Assembly: GCF_002020135.1 (NCBI RefSeq)
Contig: NZ_MPZS01000001.1
Span: 558,001 to 622,000 of the forward strand
From: Thioclava marina
GTDB lineage: Bacteria; Pseudomonadota; Alphaproteobacteria; Rhodobacterales; Rhodobacteraceae
Direction: 5' to 3'
DNA length: 64,000 nt
The translations under genes and the position numbers were made by a program. Below the pieces are notes generated by a model, which made no database searches, had not been told where the DNA came from, and saw nothing but the letters and a program-made list of their open reading frames with translations. Of the stretch, positions 54,422 through 63,689 are shown piece by piece (the stretch's first letter is position 1; every line of letters starts with the position of its first letter).

Positions 54422-54919
54422 TCATTTGCACGGGAAAGCCGCGAGACCGGGCTCGATCGCGGGATGTGCTAGCTCCGCTCCCGGGCCAAGACCGAGTTTC
54501 GCGGACAACCCTGCATTGATCTCGAGTACGAAGCGCACCGGACCACCGGAGGGAATCGGGGTGTCGTCATTGGGGCGCGCATTGGCTGCGACAGTGACCA
54601 CCCGACCGGCCGCGTCGATGAAAAGCATGTCGAGCGGCAACGGCGTGTCATGCATCCAGAACGCGACCTCGCGCGGGGCCGGATAGATGAAGAGCATCCC
54701 CGCTCCGCTCGCCATCGAGGTCCGGCCCATCAGACCCTGAGCGCGCTCGCCCGCATCATCCGCGATCTCGACCGTGAACTCGACCCGCGTGTTCCCTTGG
54801 CGCAGAATCGCGAGATCTTCGCGGCATTGCACCGCCTCACCGTCCTGCGCGAAGACAGGGGCCGCCAAGAGCAGAGAGGCAAAGGCGATCAGCGCCCGGA
54901 TTTCAGACCGGCGTCCCAT
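54422..54919 (-). CDS. DUF192 family secreted protein
   Basis: 165 residues from the ATG at 54919. Signal peptide IRALIAFASLLLAAPVFAQ. The rest is DUF192: VEFTVEIADDAGERAQGLMGRTSMASGAGMLFIYPAPREVAFWMHDTPLPLDMLFIDAAGRVV, and the closing VLEINAGLSAKLGLGPG. The family is widespread and uncharacterised. Its start lies inside the end of the cold-shock gene (31-base overlap), so the two are co-expressed. Confidence 0.93.
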   Translation of the reverse strand: MGRRSEIRALIAFASLLLAAPVFAQDGEAVQCREDLAILRQGNTRVEFTVEIADDAGERAQGLMGRTSMASGAGMLFIYPAPREVAFWMHDTPLPLDMLFIDAAGRVVTVAANARPNDDTPIPSGGPVRFVLEINAGLSAKLGLGPGAELAHPAIEPGLAAFPCK

Positions 54920-55443
54920 GCAAGAACCTGTGCGGCCATACGGCCCCTCTTGCCCTCGATCACGCGCAGGCAAACCGCCTCGCCGGGGCTGAGATCGGCA
55001 AAGCCCGACCGGCGCAGCACCTCCATGTGAATGAAGACATCCTCGTCGCGCTCGAAGACATTAGCGAAACCGAAGCCCTTGGTCTTCTCGAACCATTTCA
55101 CCCGTGCCGGTTCCAGAGGCAGAGCGGCGATCTCGTCATGCGTGTTGTCGCCCAGATCCTCGATCGGGGCGAGAGCCTCACCTTCGGGGGGCGCGATCTC
55201 AAGCACTTCGACCGCCTGCGCCCCGCGCGGCGTCACCTGGACGCGCACCCGGATCTGGGCGTGATCCGCAATCGACCCCTGGCCAAAGTTTCGAAGCACA
55301 TTCGCATGGAGAAGAATGTCGGGGCCACCCCGATCATCCACGATGAATCCGAACCCTTTCACCGGGTCGAACCATTTCACGGTGCCTGTGATCTCTTCCG
55401 GATCGGTCACCGTCTCCCCCAGCATCTTCCATCCCGTTTGCAT
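54889..55443 (-). CDS. Double cold-shock-domain protein
   Basis: 184 residues from the ATG at 55443 (AGGAAAGCCCGAAA upstream); a GTG at 55473 and an ATG at 55425 are alternatives. Two cold-shock domains: TGTVKWFDPVKGFGFIVDDRGGPDILLHANVLRNFG and RVKWFEKTKGFGFANVFERDEDVFIHMEVLRRSGF, each with RNP1 (KGFGFI, KGFGFA) and RNP2 (DILLH, DVFIH). The linker is acidic. Likely binds single-stranded RNA; the paired form is typical of alphaproteobacteria. Overlaps the DUF192 gene. Confidence 0.94.
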   Translation of the reverse strand: MQTGWKMLGETVTDPEEITGTVKWFDPVKGFGFIVDDRGGPDILLHANVLRNFGQGSIADHAQIRVRVQVTPRGAQAVEVLEIAPPEGEALAPIEDLGDNTHDEIAALPLEPARVKWFEKTKGFGFANVFERDEDVFIHMEVLRRSGFADLSPGEAVCLRVIEGKRGRMAAQVLAWDAGLKSGR

Positions 55444-55560
55444 TTTCGGGCTTTCCTGTTCGCGTCCTGCCACATCCCCGGCGAGAATGCGGATCCGGGC
55501 GAACTGTTCAAGAGAAATCCTCGTAAATCAAGACCCTCTGCAATTCACGAAGCGTGAAAT

Positions 55561-56184
55561 TCACGGGTTTAGACGCGAAATTTCCCATTCATCGGCAAGG
55601 GTTTGCCGCCGCCAGCGAAACCGATCGTGCAGCCGGAAAGCGCCATCGGCCCAAAATTCGATCTCCAAAGGCTTGATTCTGAACCCTCCCCAGAAGGGGG
55701 GGCGTTTGGGGTTCGGACCCTGGCTTGCGGTGACCTTTGCGACCTCCGCCATCAGCGCCGTACGCGAGGAGAGAGGCTCACTTTGTCGCGAGGCCCAGGC
55801 TCCGAGCCGCGATTTGAGCGAGCGCGACGCGTAATAATCATCGGCCTGCGGCCCCTCCTCGCGCTCGACCAGCCCGCGCACACGAATCTGACGGCGCAGC
55901 GACTTCCAGTGCATTACGAAAGCCGCCTTGCCCGCCTGCTCGATCTCGCGCCCCTTGGCCGAACCGTAATTCGTATAGAAGACGAAAGCGCCACCCGAAG
56001 GCATGTCGCGCCCCTCGATTTCCTTGAGCAGCACCATGCGCACATTGGGCAAACCATCGGCGTCGACCGTTGCGACGGCGATCGCGTTCGGATCGTTGAT
56101 CTCGCTCGCCTCCGCCTCGTTCAGCCAGCGCTGCGCAATCGCATAAGGGTCATCGCCTGCAAAAATCCCGCCCCGGTCGCTCAT
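55561..56184 (-). CDS. pdxH: Pyridoxamine 5'-phosphate oxidase
   Basis: 207 residues from the ATG at 56184, with GGAGGTGAGTG upstream. FMN enzyme of the split-barrel fold making pyridoxal phosphate. [72 protein letters not shown], and the C-terminal [30 protein letters not shown] with the final RLNP are diagnostic. Divergent from fabI. Confidence 0.96.
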   Translation of the reverse strand: MSDRGGIFAGDDPYAIAQRWLNEAEASEINDPNAIAVATVDADGLPNVRMVLLKEIEGRDMPSGGAFVFYTNYGSAKGREIEQAGKAAFVMHWKSLRRQIRVRGLVEREEGPQADDYYASRSLKSRLGAWASRQSEPLSSRTALMAEVAKVTASQGPNPKRPPFWGGFRIKPLEIEFWADGAFRLHDRFRWRRQTLADEWEISRLNP

Positions 56185-56324
56185 CACTCACCTCCAGCTT
56201 CCTGCGCGCCCTGCCCTTCTCGTCGGTGCCACGATGCTTGACGAAGGGTCAGCGGCCTTGATGCGTCTTCACCTTTCGCCTAAAGCATTCGAACTTACCA
56301 GAGCGAAGCGGGGGAAAACCTGAC

Positions 56325-57146
56325 ATGTCGAACAACCTTATGGCGGGCAAGCGCGGGCTGATCATGGGCCTCGCCAATGACAAATCCATCGCCTGGGGCA
56401 TCGCAAAAGCCCTCGCGGATGCGGGTGCCGAGCTGGCCTTCTCGTATCAAGGCGACGCACTCAAGAAGCGCGTGGCGCCACTGGCCGAGCAACTCGGCTC
56501 CGATATCCTTGTCGATTGCGACGTGGCCGACGAGGCCTCGGTCGATGCTCTGTTCGACACGCTGAAGGCGAAGTGGGGCAAGCTCGATTTCGTCGTTCAT
56601 GCGATCGGCTTCTCGGACAAGAACGAACTGCGCGGGCGCTATGTCGACACCTCGCGCAACAACTTCACCATGACGATGGACATCTCGGTCTATTCCTTCA
56701 CGGCCGTCTGCGCGCGCGCCGCGGCAATGATGACCGAGGGCGGCTCGCTGCTGACGCTGACCTACTACGGCGCCGAGCAGGTAATGCCGCATTACAACGT
56801 GATGGGCGTGGCGAAAGCGGCGCTGGAAGCGTCGGTGAAATATATCGCCGAGGATCTGGGCAAGGACGGCATCCGCTGCAACGCGATCTCGGCAGGCCCG
56901 ATCAAGACGCTGGCGGCGAGCGGAATCGGCGATTTCCGCTACATCATGAAATGGAACGAGCTGAACTCGCCGCTGCGGCGTAACGTGACCCAGGAAGAGG
57001 TCGGCAAGGCCGCGCTCTATCTGCTCTCGGATCTGGGTTCGGGCACCACGGGCGAGACGCTGCACGTCGATGCGGGCTACCATGTCGTCGGCATGAAGGC
57101 GGTGGACGCGCCCGATATCGACGTGGTCACCGGCCGCAAGGACTGA
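56325..57146 (+). CDS. fabI: Enoyl-[acyl-carrier-protein] reductase (NADH)
   Basis: 273 residues. Last step of each fatty-acid elongation round. SDR fold with the FabI cofactor motif GLIMGLANDKSIAWGIAKAL, VHAIGFSDKNELRGRYVDTSR, and the catalytic Tyr-x6-Lys pair as LTYYGAEQVMPHYNVMGVAKAALEASVKYIAEDLG. ISAGPIKTLAASGI follows. This is the triclosan-sensitive FabI type. Eight bases before the LysE-type gene, so likely co-transcribed. Confidence 0.97.
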   Translation: MSNNLMAGKRGLIMGLANDKSIAWGIAKALADAGAELAFSYQGDALKKRVAPLAEQLGSDILVDCDVADEASVDALFDTLKAKWGKLDFVVHAIGFSDKNELRGRYVDTSRNNFTMTMDISVYSFTAVCARAAAMMTEGGSLLTLTYYGAEQVMPHYNVMGVAKAALEASVKYIAEDLGKDGIRCNAISAGPIKTLAASGIGDFRYIMKWNELNSPLRRNVTQEEVGKAALYLLSDLGSGTTGETLHVDAGYHVVGMKAVDAPDIDVVTGRKD

Positions 57147-57154
57147 GGCGCGCA

Positions 57155-57772
57155 ATGAGCCTCGCGGCCCTCACGGCAATCTATTTCGTGCACCTGGCGG
57201 CCGCGATGTCGCCGGGGCCGGCGGTGTTGCTGGCCGCACGCACCAGCCTGCGCGAGGGCTTCGGCCGCGGCGTCTGGCTGGCGGTGGGGATCGGTCTGGG
57301 CGCGGTGATCTGGGCGGCGGCGGCGCTGTTCGGGCTCGCGCTGGTCTTCAAGGTCGCCCCGGCATTGCTGACCGCCCTGAAGATCGCGGGCGCGGCCTAT
57401 CTGCTGTGGCTGGCCTACAAGATGTGGCGCCATGCGGGCGATCCGATGGATCAGCACATGCCCGACCTGCCCCGGACCCGCTCGGCGCCGCGGCTGGTCT
57501 GGCTCGGTATCTCGACCCAGCTCGCCAATCCCAAACCGGCCGTGTTCTTCGGCACCATCTTCCTGACTTTCATCCCGCCCTCGGCGCCCGGCTGGGCCTA
57601 TGCGGCGATCCTCGGGATCGTGATGTTCAACGATACCGGCTGGAACGTGCTGGTGGCGCGGATCTTCTCGCTCGAAAAGACGCGCGCGGCCTATCTCAAC
57701 CTGAAATCCGTGATCGAGCGCGTCTTCGGCGGGTTGCTCGCCCTGCTCGGTCTCAAACTCGCCCTGACCTGA
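57155..57772 (+). CDS. LysE family translocator
   Basis: 205 residues with six predicted hydrophobic segments. The opening [52 protein letters not shown] and [18 protein letters not shown] are characteristic of the LysE/RhtB exporters of amino acids or homoserine lactones. [23 protein letters not shown] is the conserved second-half motif. Specific substrate unknown. Sits between fabI and gpt, with short gaps. Confidence 0.93.
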   Translation: MSLAALTAIYFVHLAAAMSPGPAVLLAARTSLREGFGRGVWLAVGIGLGAVIWAAAALFGLALVFKVAPALLTALKIAGAAYLLWLAYKMWRHAGDPMDQHMPDLPRTRSAPRLVWLGISTQLANPKPAVFFGTIFLTFIPPSAPGWAYAAILGIVMFNDTGWNVLVARIFSLEKTRAAYLNLKSVIERVFGGLLALLGLKLALT

Positions 57773-57782
57773 GGAAAATACC

Positions 57783-58289
57783 ATGTCCGACCGTCTGCCC
57801 CACGAAAAAGGCTTCCATGTCAGCTGGGATCAGCTTCACCGCGATGCGCGCGCGCTCGCCTGGCGGCTCGACGGAAAAGGGCCCGACGAGGGCAACTGGC
57901 GCGCGGTGGTGGGCATCACCCGCGGCGGTCTCGTCCCGGCCGCGATCGTCGCGCGCGAGCTCGACATCCGCAAGGTCGACACGATCTCGGTGAAAAGCTA
58001 CAGCCACCAGGAACAGCGCGAGGCGAAGGTCATCAAGCCGACCCAGCCCGACATCATGGAAAATGGCGGCGAGGGCGTGCTGATCGTCGACGATCTCGTC
58101 GATACCGGCAACACGCTGAAACTGGTGCGCGAGCTTTTCCCCAAGGCGCAATTCGCCACCGTCTACGCCAAGCCCAAAGGCGCGCCGCTGGTCGACACCT
58201 ATATCACCGAGGTCAGCCAGGACACCTGGATCTTCTTCCCCTGGGACATGGCGCTGCAATATGTCCAGCCCTATCGGGGAACGGAATAA
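57783..58289 (+). CDS. gpt: Xanthine phosphoribosyltransferase
   Basis: 168 residues. Salvages xanthine/guanine to XMP/GMP with [34 protein letters not shown] and the PRPP loop [21 protein letters not shown] place it in the Gpt (xanthine-guanine) group; [23 protein letters not shown] is the C-terminal Gpt signature. Ten bases after the LysE-type gene; its end overlaps a possible start of the next gene. Confidence 0.95.
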   Translation: MSDRLPHEKGFHVSWDQLHRDARALAWRLDGKGPDEGNWRAVVGITRGGLVPAAIVARELDIRKVDTISVKSYSHQEQREAKVIKPTQPDIMENGGEGVLIVDDLVDTGNTLKLVRELFPKAQFATVYAKPKGAPLVDTYITEVSQDTWIFFPWDMALQYVQPYRGTE

Positions 58290-58293
58290 CCCC

Positions 58294-58800
58294 GTGCGAC
58301 TGGGAGCGCCCGGCACACGGCTCGGGCAATTCCTTCACTGGTTGTTCGAGGCGACCCTGATCCTGAAGGGCTTCTTCGAACTCGCCGAAACGCTTTCGGG
58401 TCTCGCGCTGCTGGGCCTGCCGAAAAACGCGGTGCTCGATGCGGCGGTCTGGTTCACGCGACACGAGCTGAGTGAAGACCCCAAGGACCAGATCGCCAAT
58501 GCGCTGCTGAACGCGGCCCATCACTTCTCGATCGAGACCCAGAGTTTCTACGGCTTCTATTTCACCAGCCATGGCGCGCTCAAACTGATCGTGGTGATCT
58601 TGCTGATGCGCGGGCTGATCTGGGCCTACCCGATGGCGATCGTGCTGATGTCGGCTTTCGTGGCCTATCAGATGTATCTGTGGAGCCTGCATCACGCCCC
58701 TTCGATGCTGCTGCTCACGCTACTCGATCTGGTCGTGATCGCGCTGACCTTGCGTGAATGGCATGTCCGGCACGGCTTGGCCTGGCGGTCCCCGCGCTAG
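58294..58800 (+). CDS. DUF2127 family membrane protein
   Basis: 168 residues from the GTG at 58294; the ATG at 58261 would overlap gpt by 29 bases and is the alternative. Hydrophobic helices around WLFEATLILKGFFELAETLSGLALLGL, GALKLIVVILLMRGLIWAYPMAIVLMSAFVAYQMYLW and MLLLTLLDLVVIALTLREWHVRHG. The FEATLILKG...FYxFYFTSHGALKL pattern is DUF2127. Function unknown. Last gene of the fabI-lysE-gpt run before a repeat pair. Confidence 0.85.
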   Translation: MRLGAPGTRLGQFLHWLFEATLILKGFFELAETLSGLALLGLPKNAVLDAAVWFTRHELSEDPKDQIANALLNAAHHFSIETQSFYGFYFTSHGALKLIVVILLMRGLIWAYPMAIVLMSAFVAYQMYLWSLHHAPSMLLLTLLDLVVIALTLREWHVRHGLAWRSPR

Positions 58801-58831
58801 GGGGCGCCGCCCACTCGGGCTTGCGCCCTCA

Positions 58832-58907
58832 CCCCCGAGATATTTTCATCAAGAAGAAGAACGAAGCTGCGCGCTTCTTCTTGATCCAAATATCTCCGCC
58901 GGAGGCT
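58832..58907. repeat. ATCAAGAAGAAG-type repeat, inverted pair (copies 6 and 7)
   Basis: CCCCCGAGATATTTTCATC-AAGAAGAAG (58832-58859) faces CTTCTTCTTGATCCAAATATC (58874-58894) plus the arm TCCGCCGGAGGC. The two halves can pair over ~20 bases around the loop AACGAAGCTGCGCG, giving a long imperfect hairpin between the DUF2127 stop and the aminotransferase start. Confidence 0.78.
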
Positions 58908-58969
58908 CCCGCCCCTTGCCAAGGACGCGGCGCTCTGGTGATCTCGCGCGGTCAGCCAAGAGGACGTCC

Positions 58970-60151
58970 ATGCCCCATCCGCTCAATCCCGCACTCGCCG
59001 CCACCTTCCCGCCCCCGGTGATGGAGGCGCGGCGCTGGCTGGACGGCGTCACGTTCACGCCCGAGCGCCCGCTGATCAATGTTTCTCAGGCGGCTCCGGT
59101 CGATCCGCCGCCCGAGGCGCTGCGTCAGGCGATTGCGGAGGCTGCGCTGAGCGATCCACAGGCGCATCTTTACGGCCCCGTTCTGGGCATGCCAGCGCTG
59201 CGCGCCGAGCTCGCCGCGCAATGGTCGGCGGCCTATGGCGGCGAGATCGCAGCGTCCGAGGTCGCGATCACCCAGGGCTGCAACCAGGCGTTTTGTGCGG
59301 CGATGGCCACTCTGGCGGGCGCCGGCGACGAGGTGATCCTTCCGACACCATGGTATTTCAATCACAAGATGTGGCTCGACATGGCGGGGGTCAAAACGGT
59401 GCCGCTCGTCCCCGGCGCTGCGCTCCTGCCCGACCCCGACGAGGCGGCGGCCAAGATCACGCCGCGCACCCGCGCGATCGTTCTGGTCTCGCCCAACAAC
59501 CCGGGCGGGGCGGAATACCCCGCCGAGCTGATCCGCGCCTTTGCCGAGCTGGCCCGAAGCCGTCGCATCGCGCTGATCGTGGACGAGACCTATCGCGATT
59601 TCGACAGCCGCTCCGGTGCGCCGCATGATCTCTTCGCCGATCCAGACTGGGCGGAGTATTTCATCCATCTCTATTCCTTCTCGAAGGCTTACCGGCTGAC
59701 GGGGCACCGCGTGGGCGCGATCGTGGCGGGCACGGACCGGCTGGCGGAGATCGAGAAATTCCTCGACACGGTGGCGATCTGCCCCTCGCAGTTGGGCCAG
59801 ATCGCGGCGCTCTGGGGGATGCGCAATCTCCGCCAGTGGGTCGCGGGCGAGCGCGCCGAGATCCTTGCGCGCCGCGCCGCGATGGAGGCTGCCTTCGCCG
59901 ATCTCGAGGGTTGGGAGTTGCTGGGCTGCGGCGCCTATTTCGCCTATGTCACCCATCCTGATCCGCGCCCGGCGCCCGAATTCGCGCAAGCCCTCGTGCG
60001 CGATGCGGGCGTGCTGATGCTACCCGGAACGATGTTCATGCCCGAAGGCGCCGAAGCAGCCGCGCGACAGATGCGGATCGCTTTTGCCAATGTCGATGCG
60101 GACGGGATCGCGGCGCTGCGCGCACGGCTTGCAGGGCTTGCGCGCACCTGA
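58970..60151 (+). CDS. Aminotransferase class I/II (PLP)
   Basis: 393 residues from the ATG at 58970 (CAAGAGGACGTCC upstream). Fold type I aminotransferase: LINVSQAAPVDPPPEALRQAI, YGPVLGMPALRAELA, AITQGCNQAFCAAMATL, TPWYFNHKMWLDMAGV, VLVSPNNPGGAEYPAELI, the Asp in LIVDETYRDF, PLP lysine in HLYSFSKAYRLTGHRVGAIV and the late Arg in RQMRIAFANVD. Substrate not assignable; the family includes aspartate- and aromatic-type enzymes. Preceded by a repeat hairpin and followed by ppiD. Confidence 0.92.
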   Translation: MPHPLNPALAATFPPPVMEARRWLDGVTFTPERPLINVSQAAPVDPPPEALRQAIAEAALSDPQAHLYGPVLGMPALRAELAAQWSAAYGGEIAASEVAITQGCNQAFCAAMATLAGAGDEVILPTPWYFNHKMWLDMAGVKTVPLVPGAALLPDPDEAAAKITPRTRAIVLVSPNNPGGAEYPAELIRAFAELARSRRIALIVDETYRDFDSRSGAPHDLFADPDWAEYFIHLYSFSKAYRLTGHRVGAIVAGTDRLAEIEKFLDTVAICPSQLGQIAALWGMRNLRQWVAGERAEILARRAAMEAAFADLEGWELLGCGAYFAYVTHPDPRPAPEFAQALVRDAGVLMLPGTMFMPEGAEAAARQMRIAFANVDADGIAALRARLAGLART

Positions 60152-60216
60152 CCTTGCAGGCCTTTGGTCAAAGCCCTAAACAGCCTCGAAAGAGAAACGC
60201 CCGAGGAGGACCCCCG

Positions 60217-62058
60217 ATGAAGCTGCGCAGCCACGGCAAGAGTGTCGTCGTCTGGATCTTGCTGGCCATGCTGATCCTCGGTCTCGGAGGCTTCGGGTTG
60301 CAGAGCTTCTCCGGCTCGATCAAGTCGGTGGGCTCGGTGGGCGAGACGCAGATCTCGGTCAATGATTATGCCCGGGCGCTGCGTCAGGAGATGCAGAGCC
60401 GCAGCCAGCAGACCGGCCAGCCGGTGACGATGGCGCAGATGCGCGCGTCGGGTCTCGACCAGCAGGTGCTGGGCACGCTGATCGGTCAGGCCGCCTTGGG
60501 CGAGGCCGCGCGCCGGCTGGGGGTCTCGGTGGGCGATGCCGAACTGCAAAAGCAGATCTTCGACATTCAGGCCTTCCACAACGCTTCGGGCAATTTCGAC
60601 CGCGAGACCTACAAGTTCGCGCTGCGTCAGCAGGGTTTCACGGAAAACGAGTTCGAAGCGCAGCTGCGTGACGACCTCGCGCGCTCGATCGTGCAGGGCG
60701 CGGTCGCAGGGGGTGTCGAGGCGCCGCAGGCCGTCACAGACGCCTATACGAAATTCGTCAGCGAGAAGCGCGGCTTCACCTGGGCCGAGATCACCGAGAG
60801 CGATCTGACCACGCCGGTGGCCCAGCCGACCGATGACGAGCTGCAAAGCTATTACGACGACCATATCACGCAGTTCACCGCGCCCGAGACCCGCGAGATC
60901 ACCTATGCCTGGCTGACCCCGGAGATGCTCCAGAGCAAGGTGGCGATCGACGATGCGACGCTGAAAGCCGAATACGAGCGCCGGATCGACGAGTTCAAGC
61001 AGCCCGAGAAACGCCTGGTCGAGCGACTGGTCTATCCGAGCATGGAAGAGGCGCAGGCCGCGAAGGCGAAATACGACGCGGGCACGAGCTTTGCCGATCT
61101 CGCCAAGGAGCGCGGCCTGACGCTGGAAGATGCGGATCTGGGCGATGTGACCAAGGCTGAGCTGGGCAAGGCCGGAGACGCGGTCTTCGCGCTGAACGAA
61201 CCCGGGATTGCAGGCCCGATCGAGACCGATCTGGGACCGGCGCTTTACAAGATGAACGCGGTGATCGCGGCGCAGGAGACCTCTTTCGAGGATGCGCGCG
61301 AGGAGCTCGCCGGAGAGGCCGAGGCCGACAAGGCGCGCCGCGAGATCGGCAAGATGAGCGAAGATCTTCAGGACCGTCTGGCCGGGGGCGCGACGCTCGA
61401 GGAGATGGGCAAGGAAACCGACATGGAGCTCGGCACCATTGCCTATACCGCCGGCGACACTGACGGGATCGCGGGTTACGAAGAGTTCCGCAAGGCTGCC
61501 GAGGCCGCTACGACCGAGGATTACCCCGATCTCCAGACGCTCCCGGATGGCGGCGTCTTCGCGATGCGTCTCGACAAGATCGTGCCGCCCACGCCCAAAC
61601 CCTTCGACAGCGTGAAGGACGATGTGGCGAAGGCCTGGCATGCCGATCAGCTGGTCACCGCCGAGGAAACCCGCGCCAAGGAGATCGTCGCAGAGGTCGA
61701 GGGGGGCAAGTCGCTCGGCGCGACGGGGCTTCTGACCACCACGGTTGCAAGCATCGGTCGTGGCGGGTTCAGCAACAAGCTTCCGCCCGCGGTGATCTCG
61801 AAGGTCTTCGAGACCGATCCGGGCAAGCCCGCGCAGGTCACCGCCAATGGCAAGGTCTATGTGATCGTCACCGACAAGGTGATCCCCGCGGATATGACCG
61901 ATGCCGATACCACGCTGATCTCCGGTCAGATCGGCAGCCAGCTCTCGCGCTCGCTCGCCAATGACCTGCTCAATTTCTACGCGACCGCCGTGGAGGCCGA
62001 AGCGGGGCTCAGCCTCGACAGTCAGGCCGTGACCGCTGTGCAGTCGCAGATGCAGTAA
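60217..62058 (+). CDS. PpiD-like peptidyl-prolyl isomerase / SurA N-domain protein
   Basis: 613 residues from the ATG at 60217 (GAGGAGGACCCCCG upstream). N-terminal anchor SVVVWILLAMLILGLGGFGL, then a SurA-N-like chaperone domain (TQISVNDYARALRQEMQSRS, LIGQAALGEAARRLGVSVGDAELQKQIFDIQAFH). A parvulin-like PPIase region follows at ~265-375 (RLVERLVYPSMEEAQAAKAKYDAGTSFADLAKERG...LGDVTKAELGKAGDAVFALNEPGIAGPIETDLG). A membrane-tethered periplasmic foldase helping outer-membrane protein biogenesis. Its active-site residues are not obviously canonical, so catalysis is uncertain. trpE follows after 11 bases. Confidence 0.92.
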   Translation: MKLRSHGKSVVVWILLAMLILGLGGFGLQSFSGSIKSVGSVGETQISVNDYARALRQEMQSRSQQTGQPVTMAQMRASGLDQQVLGTLIGQAALGEAARRLGVSVGDAELQKQIFDIQAFHNASGNFDRETYKFALRQQGFTENEFEAQLRDDLARSIVQGAVAGGVEAPQAVTDAYTKFVSEKRGFTWAEITESDLTTPVAQPTDDELQSYYDDHITQFTAPETREITYAWLTPEMLQSKVAIDDATLKAEYERRIDEFKQPEKRLVERLVYPSMEEAQAAKAKYDAGTSFADLAKERGLTLEDADLGDVTKAELGKAGDAVFALNEPGIAGPIETDLGPALYKMNAVIAAQETSFEDAREELAGEAEADKARREIGKMSEDLQDRLAGGATLEEMGKETDMELGTIAYTAGDTDGIAGYEEFRKAAEAATTEDYPDLQTLPDGGVFAMRLDKIVPPTPKPFDSVKDDVAKAWHADQLVTAEETRAKEIVAEVEGGKSLGATGLLTTTVASIGRGGFSNKLPPAVISKVFETDPGKPAQVTANGKVYVIVTDKVIPADMTDADTTLISGQIGSQLSRSLANDLLNFYATAVEAEAGLSLDSQAVTAVQSQMQ

Positions 62059-62069
62059 GGAGGCCCAAG

Positions 62070-63581
62070 GTGGTCGCTCTCTCCCCCTCCTTCGAGGAGT
62101 TCGAGGCCCGCTGGGCCAAGGGTGAAAACCAGCTCGTCTATGCCCGGCTGGCGGCCGATCTCGACACGCCCGTCTCGCTGATGCTCAAGCTCGCCGAGGC
62201 ACAGCCGAATTCCTTCATGCTGGAATCGGTCACCGGCGGCGAAGTGCGCGGGCGCTACTCGATCATCGGGATGAAGCCCGATGTGATCTGGGAATGCCGG
62301 GGCGAGTGCGCGCGGATCAACCGCTCTGCGCGGTTTGACGAGACCTGGGAAGATCTGCCCGGCCACCCGTTCGAAAGCCTGCGGGCGCTGATCGCGGAAA
62401 GCCGCATCGAGATGCCCGAAGGGCTGCCCGCTGCGGCGGCTGGCCTTTTCGGCTATCTCGGCTATGACACGATCCGGCTGGTCGAGAAGCTGCCGAACGT
62501 GAATCCCGACCCGATCGGCGTGCCGGATGCGGTTCTGCTGCGCCCTTCGGTGGTGGCGGTGCTCGACGGGGTGAAGGGCGACGTGATCCTCTGCGCGCCC
62601 GCCTTCCAGTCCTCGGGCCTGTCGGCACGCGCGGCCTATGCGCAGGCCGCCGAGCGGGTGTCCGACGCGCTGCGCGATCTCGACCGCACGCCGGTCGAAA
62701 GCCGCGATCTGGGTGAGAGCCTTCAGGTCGGCGAGATGCGCTCGAACTTCACCAAGGAGGGCTACAAGGCCGCCGTGGAGAAGGCCAAGGAATATATCCG
62801 CGCGGGCGACATCTTCCAGGTCGTCCCGGCGCAGCGCTGGTCGGCGGCATTCCCGCTGCCGCCCTTCGCGCTTTACCGCAGCCTGCGCCGCACCAACCCC
62901 TCCCCCTTCATGTTCTTCCTGAACTTCGGGGGCTTCCAGATCGTCGGCGCGAGCCCCGAGATCCTCGTGCGCGTGCGCGAGGGCGAGGTGACGATCCGTC
63001 CGATCGCGGGCACCCGGCCGCGCGGGGCGACGCCCGCCGAGGACAAGGCGCTGGAAGAAGATCTCATGGCCGACAAGAAAGAGTTGGCCGAGCATCTGAT
63101 GCTGCTCGATCTGGGCCGCAACGATGTCGGGCGCGTGTCCAAGATCGGTTCGGTCCACCCGACCGAGAAGTTCATCATCGAGCGCTACAGCCACGTCATG
63201 CATATCGTCTCGAACGTGGTGGGCCAGCTGTCCGACGATCAGGACGCGCTCTCGGCGCTGCTGGCGGGCCTGCCTGCGGGCACCGTGTCGGGCGCACCGA
63301 AGGTCCGCGCGATGGAGATCATCGACGAGCTGGAGCCGGAGAAACGCGGCATCTATGGCGGCGGCGTGGGCTATTTCGCGGCCAATGGCGAGATGGACAT
63401 GTGCATCGCGCTGCGCACGGCCGTGGTGAAGGATCAGACGCTCTATATCCAGGCGGGCGGCGGCGTTGTCTATGACAGTGACCCCGAGGCCGAATGGATG
63501 GAGACGGTCAACAAGTCCAAGGCGCTGCGCAAGGCGGCCGAGGATGCTGGCCTCTTCGTGAAGTCGCGCGGCAACGGCTGA
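62070..63581 (+). CDS. trpE: Anthranilate synthase component I
   Basis: 503 residues with a GTG start at 62070 set by AGGAGG six bases upstream. First step of tryptophan synthesis, chorismate to anthranilate. Feedback-site text PVSLMLKLAEAQPNSFMLESVTGGEVRGRYSIIG, then the chorismate-binding domain: AGDIFQVVPAQRW, GASPEILVRVREGEVTIRPIAGTRPRG, HLMLLDLGRNDVGRVS, GTVSGAPKVRAMEIIDELEPEKRGIYGGGVGYF and IQAGGGVVYDSDPEAEWMET. No leader peptide or attenuator is seen; the glutaminase trpG is not adjacent. Confidence 0.97.
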   Translation: MVALSPSFEEFEARWAKGENQLVYARLAADLDTPVSLMLKLAEAQPNSFMLESVTGGEVRGRYSIIGMKPDVIWECRGECARINRSARFDETWEDLPGHPFESLRALIAESRIEMPEGLPAAAAGLFGYLGYDTIRLVEKLPNVNPDPIGVPDAVLLRPSVVAVLDGVKGDVILCAPAFQSSGLSARAAYAQAAERVSDALRDLDRTPVESRDLGESLQVGEMRSNFTKEGYKAAVEKAKEYIRAGDIFQVVPAQRWSAAFPLPPFALYRSLRRTNPSPFMFFLNFGGFQIVGASPEILVRVREGEVTIRPIAGTRPRGATPAEDKALEEDLMADKKELAEHLMLLDLGRNDVGRVSKIGSVHPTEKFIIERYSHVMHIVSNVVGQLSDDQDALSALLAGLPAGTVSGAPKVRAMEIIDELEPEKRGIYGGGVGYFAANGEMDMCIALRTAVVKDQTLYIQAGGGVVYDSDPEAEWMETVNKSKALRKAAEDAGLFVKSRGNG

Positions 63582-63610
63582 GACCGACAGGGCAGGCCGG
63601 AACGAAAAAT

Positions 63611-63642
63611 GGCCCGGAGCGCCGCGCTTCGGGCCGTTTTCT
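63611..63642 (+). terminator. Rho-independent terminator after trpE (bidirectional)
   Basis: GGCCCGGAGCG pairs with CGCTTCGGGCC (11 bp with one G-T pair, 3-base loop) followed by GTTTTCTT; on the other strand the stem is followed by ATTTTTCGTT. It could serve both trpE and the converging gene at 63690. Confidence 0.88.
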
Positions 63643-63689
63643 TGGGGTCATCGACCCTGCGAGGGCCTGTGCGTCTCGCTGCGACGCGC

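Noticed and set aside
62000-62070. trp attenuator or leader peptide before trpE
   Set aside because: Only 11 bases separate trpE from the upstream foldase gene; no Trp-rich leader or alternative hairpins.
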